Source: Mycolicibacterium crocinum (GTDB lineage Bacteria > Actinomycetota > Actinomycetes > Mycobacteriales > Mycobacteriaceae). From it: a DNA stretch of 64,000 nt. The stretch is from contig NZ_CP092362.2 of the NCBI RefSeq assembly GCF_022370635.2, forward strand, positions 248,001 through 312,000, given 5' to 3'. The translations under genes and the position numbers were made by a program. Numbering within the stretch: position 1 is the first letter of the stretch; every line of letters starts with the position of its first letter. Under the pieces are notes generated by a model. It was given only the letters and a program-made list of their open reading frames with translations, had not been told where the DNA came from and ran no database searches. Shown here one piece after another: positions 1-8,431 of the stretch.

Positions 1-1436
1 ACCACACCCAGTACGGCGGCGGCCACCGCCACCCGGCGCGGGCGCGACGCCGACACCGCGACCACGACGGCGGCGACCACGGCACCGACCAGGATCGTCC
101 ATCGCAAGGCCGGCATCCAGTCGGCGTTGCGGCCCAACACCACCCAACTCCAGATGCCGGTCACCACGATCAGCGTGGTCACGCCGATCCGGCCGAACCA
201 TGACTGTCTGCGTACCCACATCTCGTGGGCCCCGATGGCCAACGTGCCCGCCACCGCGGGCGCCAGCGAGAGGCAGTAGTACGGGTGCACCATGCCCTTC
301 ATGTAGGACAGCACCAGACCGTCGATCACCAGCCAGCCGCCGAACAGCAGCACACCGGCGCGAACCAGATCGGTGCGCGGTGCGCGCCCGCGTGCGATCA
401 ACACGAGCACGACCGCGAGCAGCGCCGCGGGAATCAGCCAGCCGATCTCGAAACCGAACTCGCCGGTGAACAGGCGGCTCAGTCCCTGCTTCTGATTGCC
501 CATCCCGCCGAAGCCGCCGGCGTGCCGCAGCCCGTTGCCGACCGAGTTGCCGAGCGGGTCGCTCGAGCCGAAACTCTGGTGATTGCGGCCGAGCACCCGC
601 GCAAAACCGTTGTAGCCCAACACCAGATTCATGAAGTTGTCGTCGGTCGAGCCGGCGATGTAGGGCCGCGACGACGCCGGCCACACCAGGGTGAGCACCA
701 CGAACCAGCCGGCCGACACCACGAACGCGGCCGCGGCACCCAACAGGTGCAGCGCCCGGTGGCGCAGCGTCGTCGGCGCGGCGACCAGATAGGCCAGGCC
801 GATCGCCGGAGCGATCATCAGGCCCTCGAGCATCTTGGCCAGGAATGCGAATCCCAGCGCGACCCCCGCCCACGCCAGCCACTTGCCGCTAGCCCGCTCG
901 AGCGCACGCACCGTGCAGTACGCCGAGGCCATCATCAGCAGCACCATCGCGGCGTCGGGATTGTTGAACCGGAACATCAACGCGGCCACCGGTGTCAACG
1001 CCAGCGCCGCCCCCGCGAGCAGACCCGCGCGTGGGCCGCAGATCCGGGCGACCGCTGCGTAGAGCAGCCAGACCGTCGCCACGGCCATCAGGGCCTCGGG
1101 CACCAGCATGCTGGCACTGCTGAAACCGAACAGTTGACCCGACAACCCCATCACCCACTGCGATACCGGGGGCTTGTCGACGGTGATGAAGTTCTGCGAG
1201 TCCAGCGAGCCGAAGAGCAGCGCTTCCCAGTTCTTGGAGCCGGCCTGCGCAGCGCCCGCGTAGAACTGGTTGCCCATCCCGTTGACTGTGATGTTCCACA
1301 GGTACATGACCGCCGTCGCGACCAGCAGGACCGCCAGTCCGATCCGCTCCCGTCGCGAGGGCCGCACCGGTGACGGGCCTACTTCGCCGGAGTCCTCCGG
1401 CGCCTCGGCCGAAATCGTCGTTGTCACATCAGCCAT
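1..1436 (-). CDS. GT39/ArnT-type membrane glycosyltransferase (3' end outside window)
   Basis: The reading frame starts at an ATG and stays open to the left edge, so about 478 residues of the N-terminal part are visible and the C-terminus is missing. After a short cytoplasmic tail and a first membrane helix comes a lumenal segment with an acidic DKPP motif near residue 90, typical of polyprenyl-phosphate-sugar transferases of the PMT/ArnT fold, followed by many hydrophobic helices. Family members move a sugar from a lipid-phosphate carrier to an acceptor outside the membrane. The acceptor here is unknown. It is divergent from the PAP2 phosphatase gene, and a pairing in lipid-carrier metabolism is possible but is only inference. 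Confidence 0.8.
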   Translation of the reverse strand, partial: MADVTTTISAEAPEDSGEVGPSPVRPSRRERIGLAVLLVATAVMYLWNITVNGMGNQFYAGAAQAGSKNWEALLFGSLDSQNFITVDKPPVSQWVMGLSGQLFGFSSASMLVPEALMAVATVWLLYAAVARICGPRAGLLAGAALALTPVAALMFRFNNPDAAMVLLMMASAYCTVRALERASGKWLAWAGVALGFAFLAKMLEGLMIAPAIGLAYLVAAPTTLRHRALHLLGAAAAFVVSAGWFVVLTLVWPASSRPYIAGSTDDNFMNLVLGYNGFARVLGRNHQSFGSSDPLGNSVGNGLRHAGGFGGMGNQKQGLSRLFTGEFGFEIGWLIPAALLAVVLVLIARGRAPRTDLVRAGVLLFGGWLVIDGLVLSYMKGMVHPYYCLSLAPAVAGTLAIGAHEMWVRRQSWFGRIGVTTLIVVTGIWSWVVLGRNADWMPALRWTILVGAVVAAVVVAVSASRPRRVAVAAAVLGV

Positions 1437-1507
1437 TGACCCATTCCCGCCTGACCATTGGCTGAAAGGACGCTGTAAGCCCCTTTCCCTGACGGCGTGG
1501 CCGGGCC

Positions 1508-2128
1508 ATGATGGCCAGTCACCAAGCGATCGGACTCACCGTGCCACTCGACACCCGAATCTTCTACGCCGTCAACCAGTTCGCCCGGGACACCCCGTGG
1601 TTGCAACCAATCGTGGCGGCGTACGCCAATTACGGGACCGCGCTGTTCGCCGCGCTGATCCTGGCGGGCTGGTGGGTCGCCCGCGGTCAGGGCTCCGCGA
1701 GGATGGCCGCCGCGGTGTGGGTGCCGCTCGGGGTGCTGGCGGTATTGGCGATCAACCAGCCGATCGCCGACGCCGTCGCCGAGGTGCGTCCCTGCAACGC
1801 GCTACACGACATCGTCGTGTTGCACTGCAACACCGATGCCGGATTCCCGAGCGACCACGCGGTCATGGCCGGTGCGGCGACGGTCGGGGTGTGGCTGGTA
1901 CAGCGGCGCCTCGGCATTCTCGCCCTGCTCGCGTCGGTCCTGATGTGCTGTGCTCGGGTGTACGTGGCTGCCCACTTCCCACAAGACGTGGTGGCCGGGT
2001 TCGCGCTCGGGGCGGCGGTGGGTCTCGTCGGATACGTGCTGCTGCGACGGCCGTTGACGCGCATGATCGACGTCGTCTCGGAAAGCCGGCTGCGACCGTT
2101 GGTCGCCCTGCCGCGAAGCGGCGCCTAG
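1508..2128 (+). CDS. PAP2-superfamily membrane phosphatase
   Basis: A protein of 206 residues with about five membrane helices. Motif 2 (PSDH, near residue 115) and motif 3 (Arg, five residues, His, three residues, Asp; near residues 145-155, in RVYVAAHFPQD) of the lipid phosphatase family are intact. Motif 1 keeps the Arg-Pro pair (near residue 92) but lacks the usual upstream Lys. Family members dephosphorylate lipid phosphates such as undecaprenyl or decaprenyl pyrophosphate, or phosphatidate, at the outer membrane face. A second ATG one codon downstream could also be the start. The 3' end overlaps the convergent LOG-family gene by 4 bases. Confidence 0.8.
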   Translation: MMASHQAIGLTVPLDTRIFYAVNQFARDTPWLQPIVAAYANYGTALFAALILAGWWVARGQGSARMAAAVWVPLGVLAVLAINQPIADAVAEVRPCNALHDIVVLHCNTDAGFPSDHAVMAGAATVGVWLVQRRLGILALLASVLMCCARVYVAAHFPQDVVAGFALGAAVGLVGYVLLRRPLTRMIDVVSESRLRPLVALPRSGA

Positions 2129-2865
2129 GTGGTCGCGGACCGATAGGTCTCGGTCTGATGGCGGTGTGTTCGCTCGATGATGTCAGCGATCACGTCGGGA
2201 TCGTCGGCGACCGTCAGTAGTTGGAGATCCTCGGCCGACACCATCCCGGAGGCCAGCAGCTGGTCGTGTATCCAATTCGCCAAACCGCTCCAGTGCTGTG
2301 AGCCGGCCAGCACCACCGGGAAATGCAGGATCTTGCCGGTCTGGATCAAGGTCAGCGCCTCGAAGAGTTCGTCGAGTGTTCCGAAGCCGCCCGGAAACAC
2401 GACGAACGCCGAGGCGTAGCGGATGAACATCAACTTGCGGACGAAGAAGTGCCGGAACCGCAGGGGTACGGTCACGAACGGATTCACGCTCTGCTCATGG
2501 GGCAGCTCGATATTCAGGCCGATGGACCGCACACCTGCTTCGCACGCTCCCCGGTTCGCTGCCTCCATCGTGCCCGGACCGCCGCCGGTGATGATGTCGA
2601 ATCCGCGGTCTCCCAAGCATTTCGCCACCTCGCGGGCCAGGGCGTAATAGCGATCATCCGTCGGCGTGCGCGCCGACCCGAATATCGACACCGCGTGCGC
2701 GACATCCGCCAGAGCGGCGAAGCCGTAGGCGATCTCGTCGCGGATGCGGGCCACCCGCATGGGATCGCTGTCGGCGAAGTCGGGAAAACCCGGTCCCAGG
2801 CAGTGCAGCAGTTCCTCGTCGAGAGTTGCCGGAGCACGCGGTGTCGGGGGCTGCGCAGGCACCAT
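2125..2865 (-). CDS. LOG-family protein (TIGR00730-type Rossmann fold)
   Basis: A protein of 246 residues carrying both hallmark motifs of the LOG / lysine-decarboxylase-like family: a GGGPGT segment with following acidic residue near residue 95, and PGGFGTLDE near residue 158. Characterised members are phosphoribohydrolases that cleave the N-glycosidic bond of nucleoside monophosphates, including cytokinin ribotides. The PGGxGTxxE motif and the Arg/Glu residues of the active site suggest an active enzyme. It is followed 25 bases downstream on the same strand by nothing of its own, and lies just downstream of upp, so a role in nucleotide salvage next to the uracil operon is plausible but not shown. 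Confidence 0.85.
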   Translation of the reverse strand: MVPAQPPTPRAPATLDEELLHCLGPGFPDFADSDPMRVARIRDEIAYGFAALADVAHAVSIFGSARTPTDDRYYALAREVAKCLGDRGFDIITGGGPGTMEAANRGACEAGVRSIGLNIELPHEQSVNPFVTVPLRFRHFFVRKLMFIRYASAFVVFPGGFGTLDELFEALTLIQTGKILHFPVVLAGSQHWSGLANWIHDQLLASGMVSAEDLQLLTVADDPDVIADIIERTHRHQTETYRSATT

Positions 2866-2890
2866 CGATCAAGGGTAAGGGGAATCGCGG

Positions 2891-3520
2891 CTACTTCGTG
2901 CCGAACAGCCGGTCACCGGCGTCGCCGAGACCCGGCACGATGTAGCCCTGCTCGTCGAGTCCGCGGTCGACCGCAGCCGTATAGATCGGCACCTCCGGAT
3001 GCGCGTCGTGCAGGACGGCGACACCTTCCGGGCAGGTCAGCAGGCAGGCGAACTTGATGGAGCGGGGCCGGAATTCCTTGAGCCGGTCCACCGCAGCCAC
3101 CGCCGAGTTACCGGTAGCGAGCATGGGGTCGACCACGACCACTTCGCGCTCGTGCAGATCGCTGGGCATCTTGAAGTAGTACTCAACGGCCACAAGGGTT
3201 TTCGGGTCACGGTACAAACCGATGTGGCCGATCCGGGCGCCGGGCACAACGGTCAGCATCCCGTCGAGGATGCCGGTGCCCGCCCGCATGATCGAGACGA
3301 TCACCAGCTTCTTGCCGTCGATGACGGTGCCGCTGGTCGTCTCCAGCGGCGTCTCCACCGCGACCTCGTGGGTCGGCGTGTCGCGCAGCACCTCATAGGC
3401 CAGCAGCGTGGCCATCTCGTTGGCGAGGCGCCGAAACGTGTTGGTGGATGTCTCCTTGCGTCGCATCAAGGTCAACTTGTGCTGCACCAGGGGATGGTCG
3501 ATGACGTGAACGTCGCGCAT
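2891..3520 (-). CDS. upp: uracil phosphoribosyltransferase
   Basis: Upp makes UMP from uracil and PRPP in the cytoplasm. The 209-residue product has the normal length. It shows the PRPP-binding segment [10 protein letters not shown] near residue 132 and the conserved C-terminal uracil-binding region ending [10 protein letters not shown]. Its ATG overlaps the stop of the upstream DUF1688 gene as ATGA, so it is the third gene of a translationally coupled unit with the GTP cyclohydrolase II paralogue and DUF1688. In the yeast URC pathway, uracil must first be converted to its ribotide, and this enzyme would supply that step. Confidence 0.97.
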   Translation of the reverse strand: MRDVHVIDHPLVQHKLTLMRRKETSTNTFRRLANEMATLLAYEVLRDTPTHEVAVETPLETTSGTVIDGKKLVIVSIMRAGTGILDGMLTVVPGARIGHIGLYRDPKTLVAVEYYFKMPSDLHEREVVVVDPMLATGNSAVAAVDRLKEFRPRSIKFACLLTCPEGVAVLHDAHPEVPIYTAAVDRGLDEQGYIVPGLGDAGDRLFGTK

Positions 3521-4728
3521 CAGAACACCGTGCCATCACTGACGATGGACAGCGGCGGCAGCCCACCGCGACGCTGCTGGGCCAGCATCCGACCCGCCGC
3601 CCAGGTGCCGCCCTCGAGCACCCGCGCCAGCGGCATCTGTGCGGCGTCCACGCCGAGTCGTGCGCGCACCAACGGCGCCAGCTCATCGAGCAGGGCGACC
3701 GTCAGCGCCCGCCATTCGACCACCAATTCGTCTGCGGCGGTGAGACTTCGGTCGTTGCCGTCCCGCAGCCGCAGCACGCCGGTGTCCAGCAGCAGTCCGC
3801 CGTTGCGGTACTCGGGAAGCCCAGTCAGCTCGTCGAGGTCGGTCACCGTCACGCCGGCGCAGCTGAACGGTTCCAGCAGCGAATAGGTGAGCCACTGCGA
3901 CAGCTTGTGGAACGGCATCCAGCCCGCGGTGAGCCCTGGACCATCCAGTGCGGGATGCCGCCAGCAGTCGCCGAGCGGCTGATCGCCGATCCTGCTGCCG
4001 CCCGGCCAGATCGGTGCCAGTGCGGTCAGGACCGCGGACAGGATGTCGTGCGCGCGTACTGACTGTCCGCCGACGAAGTCGAGTAACCCGCCGGGACAGC
4101 CGTCGGCTCCGAAGACGTCCGGCGAGGCGGCGCAGACCGCGCCCAGCCGATGCAGCAACGCGACCCGACCGTCGAGCCCGACAAGGGGGTTGGCCTCTTC
4201 GACCTGGAACGCCTCCGCCAGCTGCTGCATGCTGATACCGGCGAGCCCGGCCGCGTCGACGCGCAGCGGATCATCGGCGTCCGAGGAGAACAGGCCCGCG
4301 GTGAAGGCGTGAAAGCTGGCTACCCCCAATCCTTCCGAACGGCTCAGTCGAAGGCCCGTCCCCGGCTCGGTGTAGCACCAGTCGGGTCCGGCTCCGGCGT
4401 CGAGCAGCACGCTGACCACGGTGAGATCGACCAGGGCGCGGAGGTCAGCGTCACCGAGAAGTGCCTTGCGGTCGACGCCGCCCGCCTCGAAGTGGCGCCA
4501 GCGGCTGTGGAACGGGATCCGCAGATCCGGATAGTTGCTTCGGGTCACGTCGGCCACCAGGGCGGCCGCGGAGTCCAGGGCATCGTCGTCCACGGTGAAC
4601 CACCGTGACTGGCCGGCGCGCGCCCGGTCGGTCAAGATGGCGGCTCGCTCGCGGATGGCACGGGTGCTGCGCAACGCCGCGGCAGCCCCCGGCGGGCTGT
4701 CCACGCCGATCTCGGTGGCCGAGCCCAT
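3520..4728 (-). CDS. URC4/DUF1688 uracil-catabolism protein
   Basis: A soluble protein of 402 residues that I assign to the DUF1688 family, whose founding member URC4 is required for the reductive-independent uracil catabolic (URC) pathway of Lachancea kluyveri. The biochemical step is not firmly established. The start chosen is the ATG that overlaps the stop of the upstream cyclohydrolase paralogue (ATGA). The frame stays open further upstream, but that region is out of frame inside the cyclohydrolase gene. The stop overlaps the ATG of upp in the same way. The order URC1-like, URC4, upp on one strand is strong context for the assignment. Assignment rests on the context plus recalled family features, not a profile search. 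Confidence 0.82.
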   Translation of the reverse strand: MGSATEIGVDSPPGAAAALRSTRAIRERAAILTDRARAGQSRWFTVDDDALDSAAALVADVTRSNYPDLRIPFHSRWRHFEAGGVDRKALLGDADLRALVDLTVVSVLLDAGAGPDWCYTEPGTGLRLSRSEGLGVASFHAFTAGLFSSDADDPLRVDAAGLAGISMQQLAEAFQVEEANPLVGLDGRVALLHRLGAVCAASPDVFGADGCPGGLLDFVGGQSVRAHDILSAVLTALAPIWPGGSRIGDQPLGDCWRHPALDGPGLTAGWMPFHKLSQWLTYSLLEPFSCAGVTVTDLDELTGLPEYRNGGLLLDTGVLRLRDGNDRSLTAADELVVEWRALTVALLDELAPLVRARLGVDAAQMPLARVLEGGTWAAGRMLAQQRRGGLPPLSIVSDGTVF

Positions 4729-5981
4729 CAGTGGTCCAGCCCGCGGCCCTTGGCCTTCTTCAGCTCCTCGGCGTCGGGTACCGGACCCGGGGTGAAGTAA
4801 CCGGCGGCCATCTTGGCGTCGATCTCCACCCTGGCGTCCGCTGGGATCAGCTCGTCGGGAATGTTGACCCGTTCGCCCACGTCGATTCCCGAGCCGACGA
4901 TGGCGTCGTACTTCATGTTGCTCATCGACACCAACCGGTGGATCTTCTGGATCCCCAGCCAGTGCAGCACATCGGGCATCAACTCCTGAAACCGCATATC
5001 CTGAACCCCCGCAACACATTCCGTGCGGGCGAAGTAGCCCTCGGCGGTGTCGCCGCCCTGCTGCCGCTTGCGGGCGTTGTAGACCAGGAACTTGGTGACC
5101 TCACCCAGCGCGCGCCCCTCCTTGCGGGAGTAGGCGACCAGCCCGACGCCGCCGCGCTGCGCACCCAGGATGCATTCCTCGATCGCGTGCGTGAGATATG
5201 GCCGGCAGGTGCAGATGTCGGAGCCGAACACGTCGGAGCCGTTGCACTCGTCGTGCACCCGGGCGGTGAGCTCGACCTCGGGATCAGCGAGATCACGTGG
5301 GCTGCCGAAGATGTAGAGGGTCTGGCCGCCGATGGGCGGAAGGAACACCTCGAGATCGCCGCGGGTGACCAGCTCCGGATACATGCCGCCGGTCTCTTCG
5401 AACAGCACCCGCCGCAGGTGGGCTTCGCTGCAGCCGAAGCGTTCTGCCACGCCGGGCAGGAACCAGACCGGTTCGATCGCCGCCTTCGTCACCAGTGCGG
5501 CGCCCCCGGGCAGCAAGACCCGGCCGTCGGGAACCAGCCGACCCTTGCCGATCGCGTCGGCGATCTCCGGCAGGATCACGTGCGCCTTGGTCACCGCGAT
5601 GGTCGGCCGGATGTCTTGACCGGCGGCCAGTTCGGCGGCGAACGCGTCGGCCACCATCGCGCCCCACGGGTCCAGGCTGACGATCGCCTCGGGACGGCTC
5701 CACTGGGGATACGGACCGATGAGGTCGGTCGGTGCGGTGTTGGTCAGATCGGCCCGGTGGTCACGGGACAGCGCGCCGGCCGCCACCGCGAGCGCGCGGT
5801 ACACGCTGTAGGAACCGCTGTGGGTCCCGACGACATTGCGGTGGCTGCGCGTACTGGTCGTGCCGATCAGGGGACCGCGCTCAGCGGCGGTGGCCGCGCC
5901 CCATCTGATCGGCAGCGCGTCGTCGGCGCCGCGGTGCGACGTCAACCGGATGTGGCCGGGGCCTTGTGCTGCAGCGGACAT
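4728..5981 (-). CDS. GTP cyclohydrolase II paralogue (URC1-like)
   Basis: A protein of 417 residues whose C-terminal half is a RibA-type GTP cyclohydrolase II domain. The zinc-ligand pattern (Cys246, Cys257, Cys259, in ECNGSDVFGSDICTC) and the YSRKEGRALG segment with its catalytic Arg region are intact. The N-terminal ~200 residues are not the DHBP synthase of bifunctional riboflavin enzymes, which separates this protein from RibBA. URC1 of the yeast uracil pathway is such a RibA paralogue. The ATG at this start lies 5 bases after AAGGAG; a GTG two codons upstream is less well placed. First gene of the coupled URC1-URC4-upp unit. Confidence 0.85.
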   Translation of the reverse strand: MSAAAQGPGHIRLTSHRGADDALPIRWGAATAAERGPLIGTTSTRSHRNVVGTHSGSYSVYRALAVAAGALSRDHRADLTNTAPTDLIGPYPQWSRPEAIVSLDPWGAMVADAFAAELAAGQDIRPTIAVTKAHVILPEIADAIGKGRLVPDGRVLLPGGAALVTKAAIEPVWFLPGVAERFGCSEAHLRRVLFEETGGMYPELVTRGDLEVFLPPIGGQTLYIFGSPRDLADPEVELTARVHDECNGSDVFGSDICTCRPYLTHAIEECILGAQRGGVGLVAYSRKEGRALGEVTKFLVYNARKRQQGGDTAEGYFARTECVAGVQDMRFQELMPDVLHWLGIQKIHRLVSMSNMKYDAIVGSGIDVGERVNIPDELIPADARVEIDAKMAAGYFTPGPVPDAEELKKAKGRGLDH

Positions 5982-6063
5982 GTGCACTCCTTCCGGAGAA
6001 GCTCGCCAGCTTAGTCACTTTGCGCGGTTCGCGCCGTGCGGCGATGCGACGTCGACATGAACG

Positions 6064-6121
6064 CCGAGCGTCACCCCAGAGTCGCGGTCGCCGCCCAGCG
6101 TGACGCTGGGGTGACGTTCGG
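6064..6121. repeat. hairpin repeat, copy A
   Basis: Two 16-base arms (6064-6079 and 6106-6121) form an almost perfect inverted repeat, with a single G-T wobble when folded. The 26-base loop holds a second small palindrome (CCAGCGTGACGCTGG). The element sits just 3' of the metal-binding-family gene and about 80 bases 5' of the URC1-like gene. Copy B at 6795-6852 has the same arm length and spacing. There is no T-tract, so it is not a classical intrinsic terminator. Confidence 0.75.
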
Positions 6122-6129
6122 CGTAGGGG

Positions 6130-6783
6130 TCACATCCCGAAGCGCGTCCGCTGCACGGCGGCGACGGCGTGCGGCGGGCCGAGGACATCGACCCGCGCCG
6201 CGTCCTGGCGTCCGAACAGGTACAGCAGCAGTTCACCCGGCGAGCCACTGAGCTCGGCAGTCGCCTCCCCGGCGCGGACCGTGAACCGCTGCGCTGTCCC
6301 CGCCCAGCCGATGTCCAGCCCGATGCCGGACAGCCGGCGGGACAGAAATCGGCTGCCGCGTCCTACGTTGCGCCACAGCGCGCCCTGCAGGTCCGGGGCC
6401 AGGTCCTCACGAGGTCCCAAGCCGTTGGCGCGCCGGACGTCCTCGTGGTGGACGAAGAACTCGTTGAGGCTGGGGAAGTCGCGCACCCATCCCAGCCGGA
6501 AGAACCCGACGGGTGGGCCGTGTCGAAGTCGGGCGACCAGCCAGGGGAAGTCCCGGCGGCGAACCATCGCGGCGGTGCGGCGCTGCGCAAACCGGGCGGG
6601 TGCACCCGGTAACACCAGACAGGGCGCAGCAATCGGATCACGCTCGCGCAGCAGTAGATGGGCGGCGAGGTGCTTGGTGGTGAACCCGTCGAGCAGGGTC
6701 GGTGCGTCCGGCCCCAGGTGTTCGAAGAGATCACACAGCGCCACGCGCTCCCGCGCGTCGAACGGTAGTTCAGTGTTCGGCAT
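6130..6783 (-). CDS. DinB/maleylpyruvate-isomerase-like protein (TIGR03085 type)
   Basis: A soluble protein of 217 residues resembling the actinobacterial TIGR03083/TIGR03085 group of the DinB / mycothiol-dependent isomerase superfamily. N-terminal helices carry the 'tkHLAAHLL' region (His near residue 40) and a central 'FFVHHEDVRR' segment supplies the metal-ligand histidines expected for the fold. The substrate is unknown; relatives use mycothiol. The ATG at 6783 is preferred over a GTG four codons upstream, although neither has a clear ribosome-binding site. It is bracketed by the two hairpin repeats. Confidence 0.7.
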   Translation of the reverse strand: MPNTELPFDARERVALCDLFEHLGPDAPTLLDGFTTKHLAAHLLLRERDPIAAPCLVLPGAPARFAQRRTAAMVRRRDFPWLVARLRHGPPVGFFRLGWVRDFPSLNEFFVHHEDVRRANGLGPREDLAPDLQGALWRNVGRGSRFLSRRLSGIGLDIGWAGTAQRFTVRAGEATAELSGSPGELLLYLFGRQDAARVDVLGPPHAVAAVQRTRFGM

Positions 6784-6794
6784 GAGCTGTCGCA

Positions 6795-6852
6795 CCGAAC
6801 GTCACACCAGAGTTGCGTTCGGCAACCAGCGTGACGCTGGTGTGACGCTCGG
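6795..6852. repeat. hairpin repeat, copy B
   Basis: Same architecture as copy A: 16-base arms at 6795-6810 and 6837-6852, 42 bases from arm start to arm start. Relative to copy A, one arm reads CACACCAG instead of CACCCCAG and the other reads CTGGTGTG instead of CTGGGGTG, a compensatory pair change that keeps the stem. It lies between the stop of the alcohol dehydrogenase gene and the start of the metal-binding-family gene, and would be in the latter's 5' untranslated region. Confidence 0.75.
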
Positions 6853-6867
6853 CGATTCCGGCCTCGC

Positions 6868-7908
6868 TCAAGGCTGTACGAGCACCCGGATCGGATTGCC
6901 TTCGGCCTCGTCGAGAATGCGGATGCCCTCGGCGATGTCTTCGAGCGGGATGATCTGGCTGATCGATCGGGACAGGTCCAGCCGACCCCGGGACACCAGC
7001 TGCGCCAGTGTTTCGATGTCCTTGTTGTGGTAGCCGAGGTGGCCGAGCGCCTGCCGTCGCGTCAGACCGAACATCGAGGTGGGCCCCACTGTCGGTGACT
7101 CGGCGCTCATCCCGACCCCGACCAGCCGGCCACCACCGGTCAGCGAGTTCAGCGCTTGCTCGAACGTGACTTTCAGGCCGACGGCGTCGAACGCCACGTC
7201 GAGTCCCCGGCCGCCGGTGACCTCGCCGAGCTTGTCGGCGAGATCCGGGTCGCGCGAATCGAATGCGTAGTCGGCGCCGAGTTCCAGCGCTCGGTCGCGG
7301 ACCGCCGGGTTGATGTCGACCGCGATGATCGGAACCGCGCCGACCAGCCGGGCCAATTGGACGATGTGGGTGCCGACACCGCCCACGCCCCATACCCCGA
7401 CCGACTCGCCGATGACCACCTTGCCGGTGTTGACCACCGCCCCGAACGGAGTGGACACCGCGTCGGCCAGGATCGCGGCCTGCTCCAACGGCACGTTGTC
7501 CGGCACTCGTGTCAGGCCCGCGGCCTGCGCGACGGTGTACTCCGCCCAGGCGCCGTCGTAGGCGAACGCCATCAGCTGCATCCGCAGACAGTTGGCCATG
7601 TCACCGCGGCGGCAGTTGGCGCACGCCCCGCAGGGCCGGCCTGCGGCGACGACCACCCGGTCGCCCTCGGACCACCCGGACACCCCGGGGCCCAGCTTGG
7701 CGATGGTTCCGGACGCTTCGTGCCCCTGGATCACCACCGGGCGCTGGGCTGGGAAGGTGCCGTTGATGAGGCTGAGGTCGGAATGGCAGATCCCGCAGAA
7801 CGCCACCTTCACCAGAACTTCACCCTCGCCCGGCTCGGGGATCGGGACATCCTCCAGCACAACGGTTTTGGTGTCGGCGTAGAAGCGCTCCGCGCGCATG
7901 GTGCCCAT
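6868..7908 (-). CDS. zinc-dependent alcohol dehydrogenase, MDR family
   Basis: A protein of 346 residues of the medium-chain dehydrogenase fold. The catalytic zinc ligand region CGICHSD and the following GHE are near residues 38-66; the four structural-zinc cysteines are in CGACANCRRGDMANC around residues 93-107. The nucleotide-binding GVWGVGGVG is near residue 173. It should oxidise an alcohol or reduce an aldehyde with NAD(H) or a mycobacterial cofactor; the substrate is not evident. AGGAGG lies 5 bases before the chosen ATG. A second ATG occurs three codons later. Divergent from the F420-type gene. Confidence 0.88.
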   Translation of the reverse strand: MGTMRAERFYADTKTVVLEDVPIPEPGEGEVLVKVAFCGICHSDLSLINGTFPAQRPVVIQGHEASGTIAKLGPGVSGWSEGDRVVVAAGRPCGACANCRRGDMANCLRMQLMAFAYDGAWAEYTVAQAAGLTRVPDNVPLEQAAILADAVSTPFGAVVNTGKVVIGESVGVWGVGGVGTHIVQLARLVGAVPIIAVDINPAVRDRALELGADYAFDSRDPDLADKLGEVTGGRGLDVAFDAVGLKVTFEQALNSLTGGGRLVGVGMSAESPTVGPTSMFGLTRRQALGHLGYHNKDIETLAQLVSRGRLDLSRSISQIIPLEDIAEGIRILDEAEGNPIRVLVQP

Positions 7909-7975
7909 GGCTTCCTCCTGAGGTCAGTGACAAACGTACGCCGTGCGCCCCTGCGGCAGGCCTAGAGTGGGCAAT

Positions 7976-8431
7976 ATGTCGCCCAAGTTCGCCACCGCCG
8001 ACAGCGTCGGCCTCGAGCAGCTGCTGGAGTTCGTCCGCCCCCGCCACCACATGGTGCTGACCACCTTCCGCGCTGACGGATCGTTGCAGAGTTCGCCGGT
8101 GACCGGCGGGGTCGACGAACAGGGTCGCCTGGTGATCGCCAGCTACCCGCAGCGAGCCAAGTCGGCGAATATCCGTCGCGCCGGACGCGCCAGTGTTGTG
8201 GTGCTCTCCGACGAGTTCAACGGCGCCTACGTCCAGATCGACGGGCCCGCCGAAGTGATCGAACTGCCCGACGCCGTCGAACCGCTGGTCGACTACTTTC
8301 GCGCGGTGGCCGGCGAGCACTCGGACTGGGACGAATACCGCGAGGCGATGGTCAAACAGGGCAAGTGCCTGATCCGGGTCACTCCGCAGCGCTGGGGTCC
8401 GGTGGCGACAGGCGGCTTTCCACCGTCCTGA
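7976..8431 (+). CDS. PPOX-class, probably F420-dependent, oxidoreductase
   Basis: A protein of 151 residues with the split-barrel FMN/F420-binding fold of the pyridoxamine-phosphate-oxidase-like class (TIGR03618/TIGR03666 type): an N-terminal 'HMVLTTFRADGSLQSSPV' strand pair and a central 'YPQRAKSANIRRAGRASVVV' segment that contacts the cofactor phosphate. Mycobacteria use coenzyme F420 in many such proteins. The ATG at 7976 starts at the usual distance from the first barrel strand; an upstream in-frame ATG would add an unconserved basic tail. Its last 53 bases overlap the convergent sucrase/ferredoxin-like gene. Confidence 0.8.
   Translation: MSPKFATADSVGLEQLLEFVRPRHHMVLTTFRADGSLQSSPVTGGVDEQGRLVIASYPQRAKSANIRRAGRASVVVLSDEFNGAYVQIDGPAEVIELPDAVEPLVDYFRAVAGEHSDWDEYREAMVKQGKCLIRVTPQRWGPVATGGFPPS

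Noticed and set aside
4605..6014. Long open frame antisense to the URC1/URC4 genes (about 470 codons)
   Set aside because: It is a codon-position shadow in high-GC DNA; its translation is Arg/Asp/His-rich without motifs, while the minus strand has clear enzyme motifs and coupled starts.
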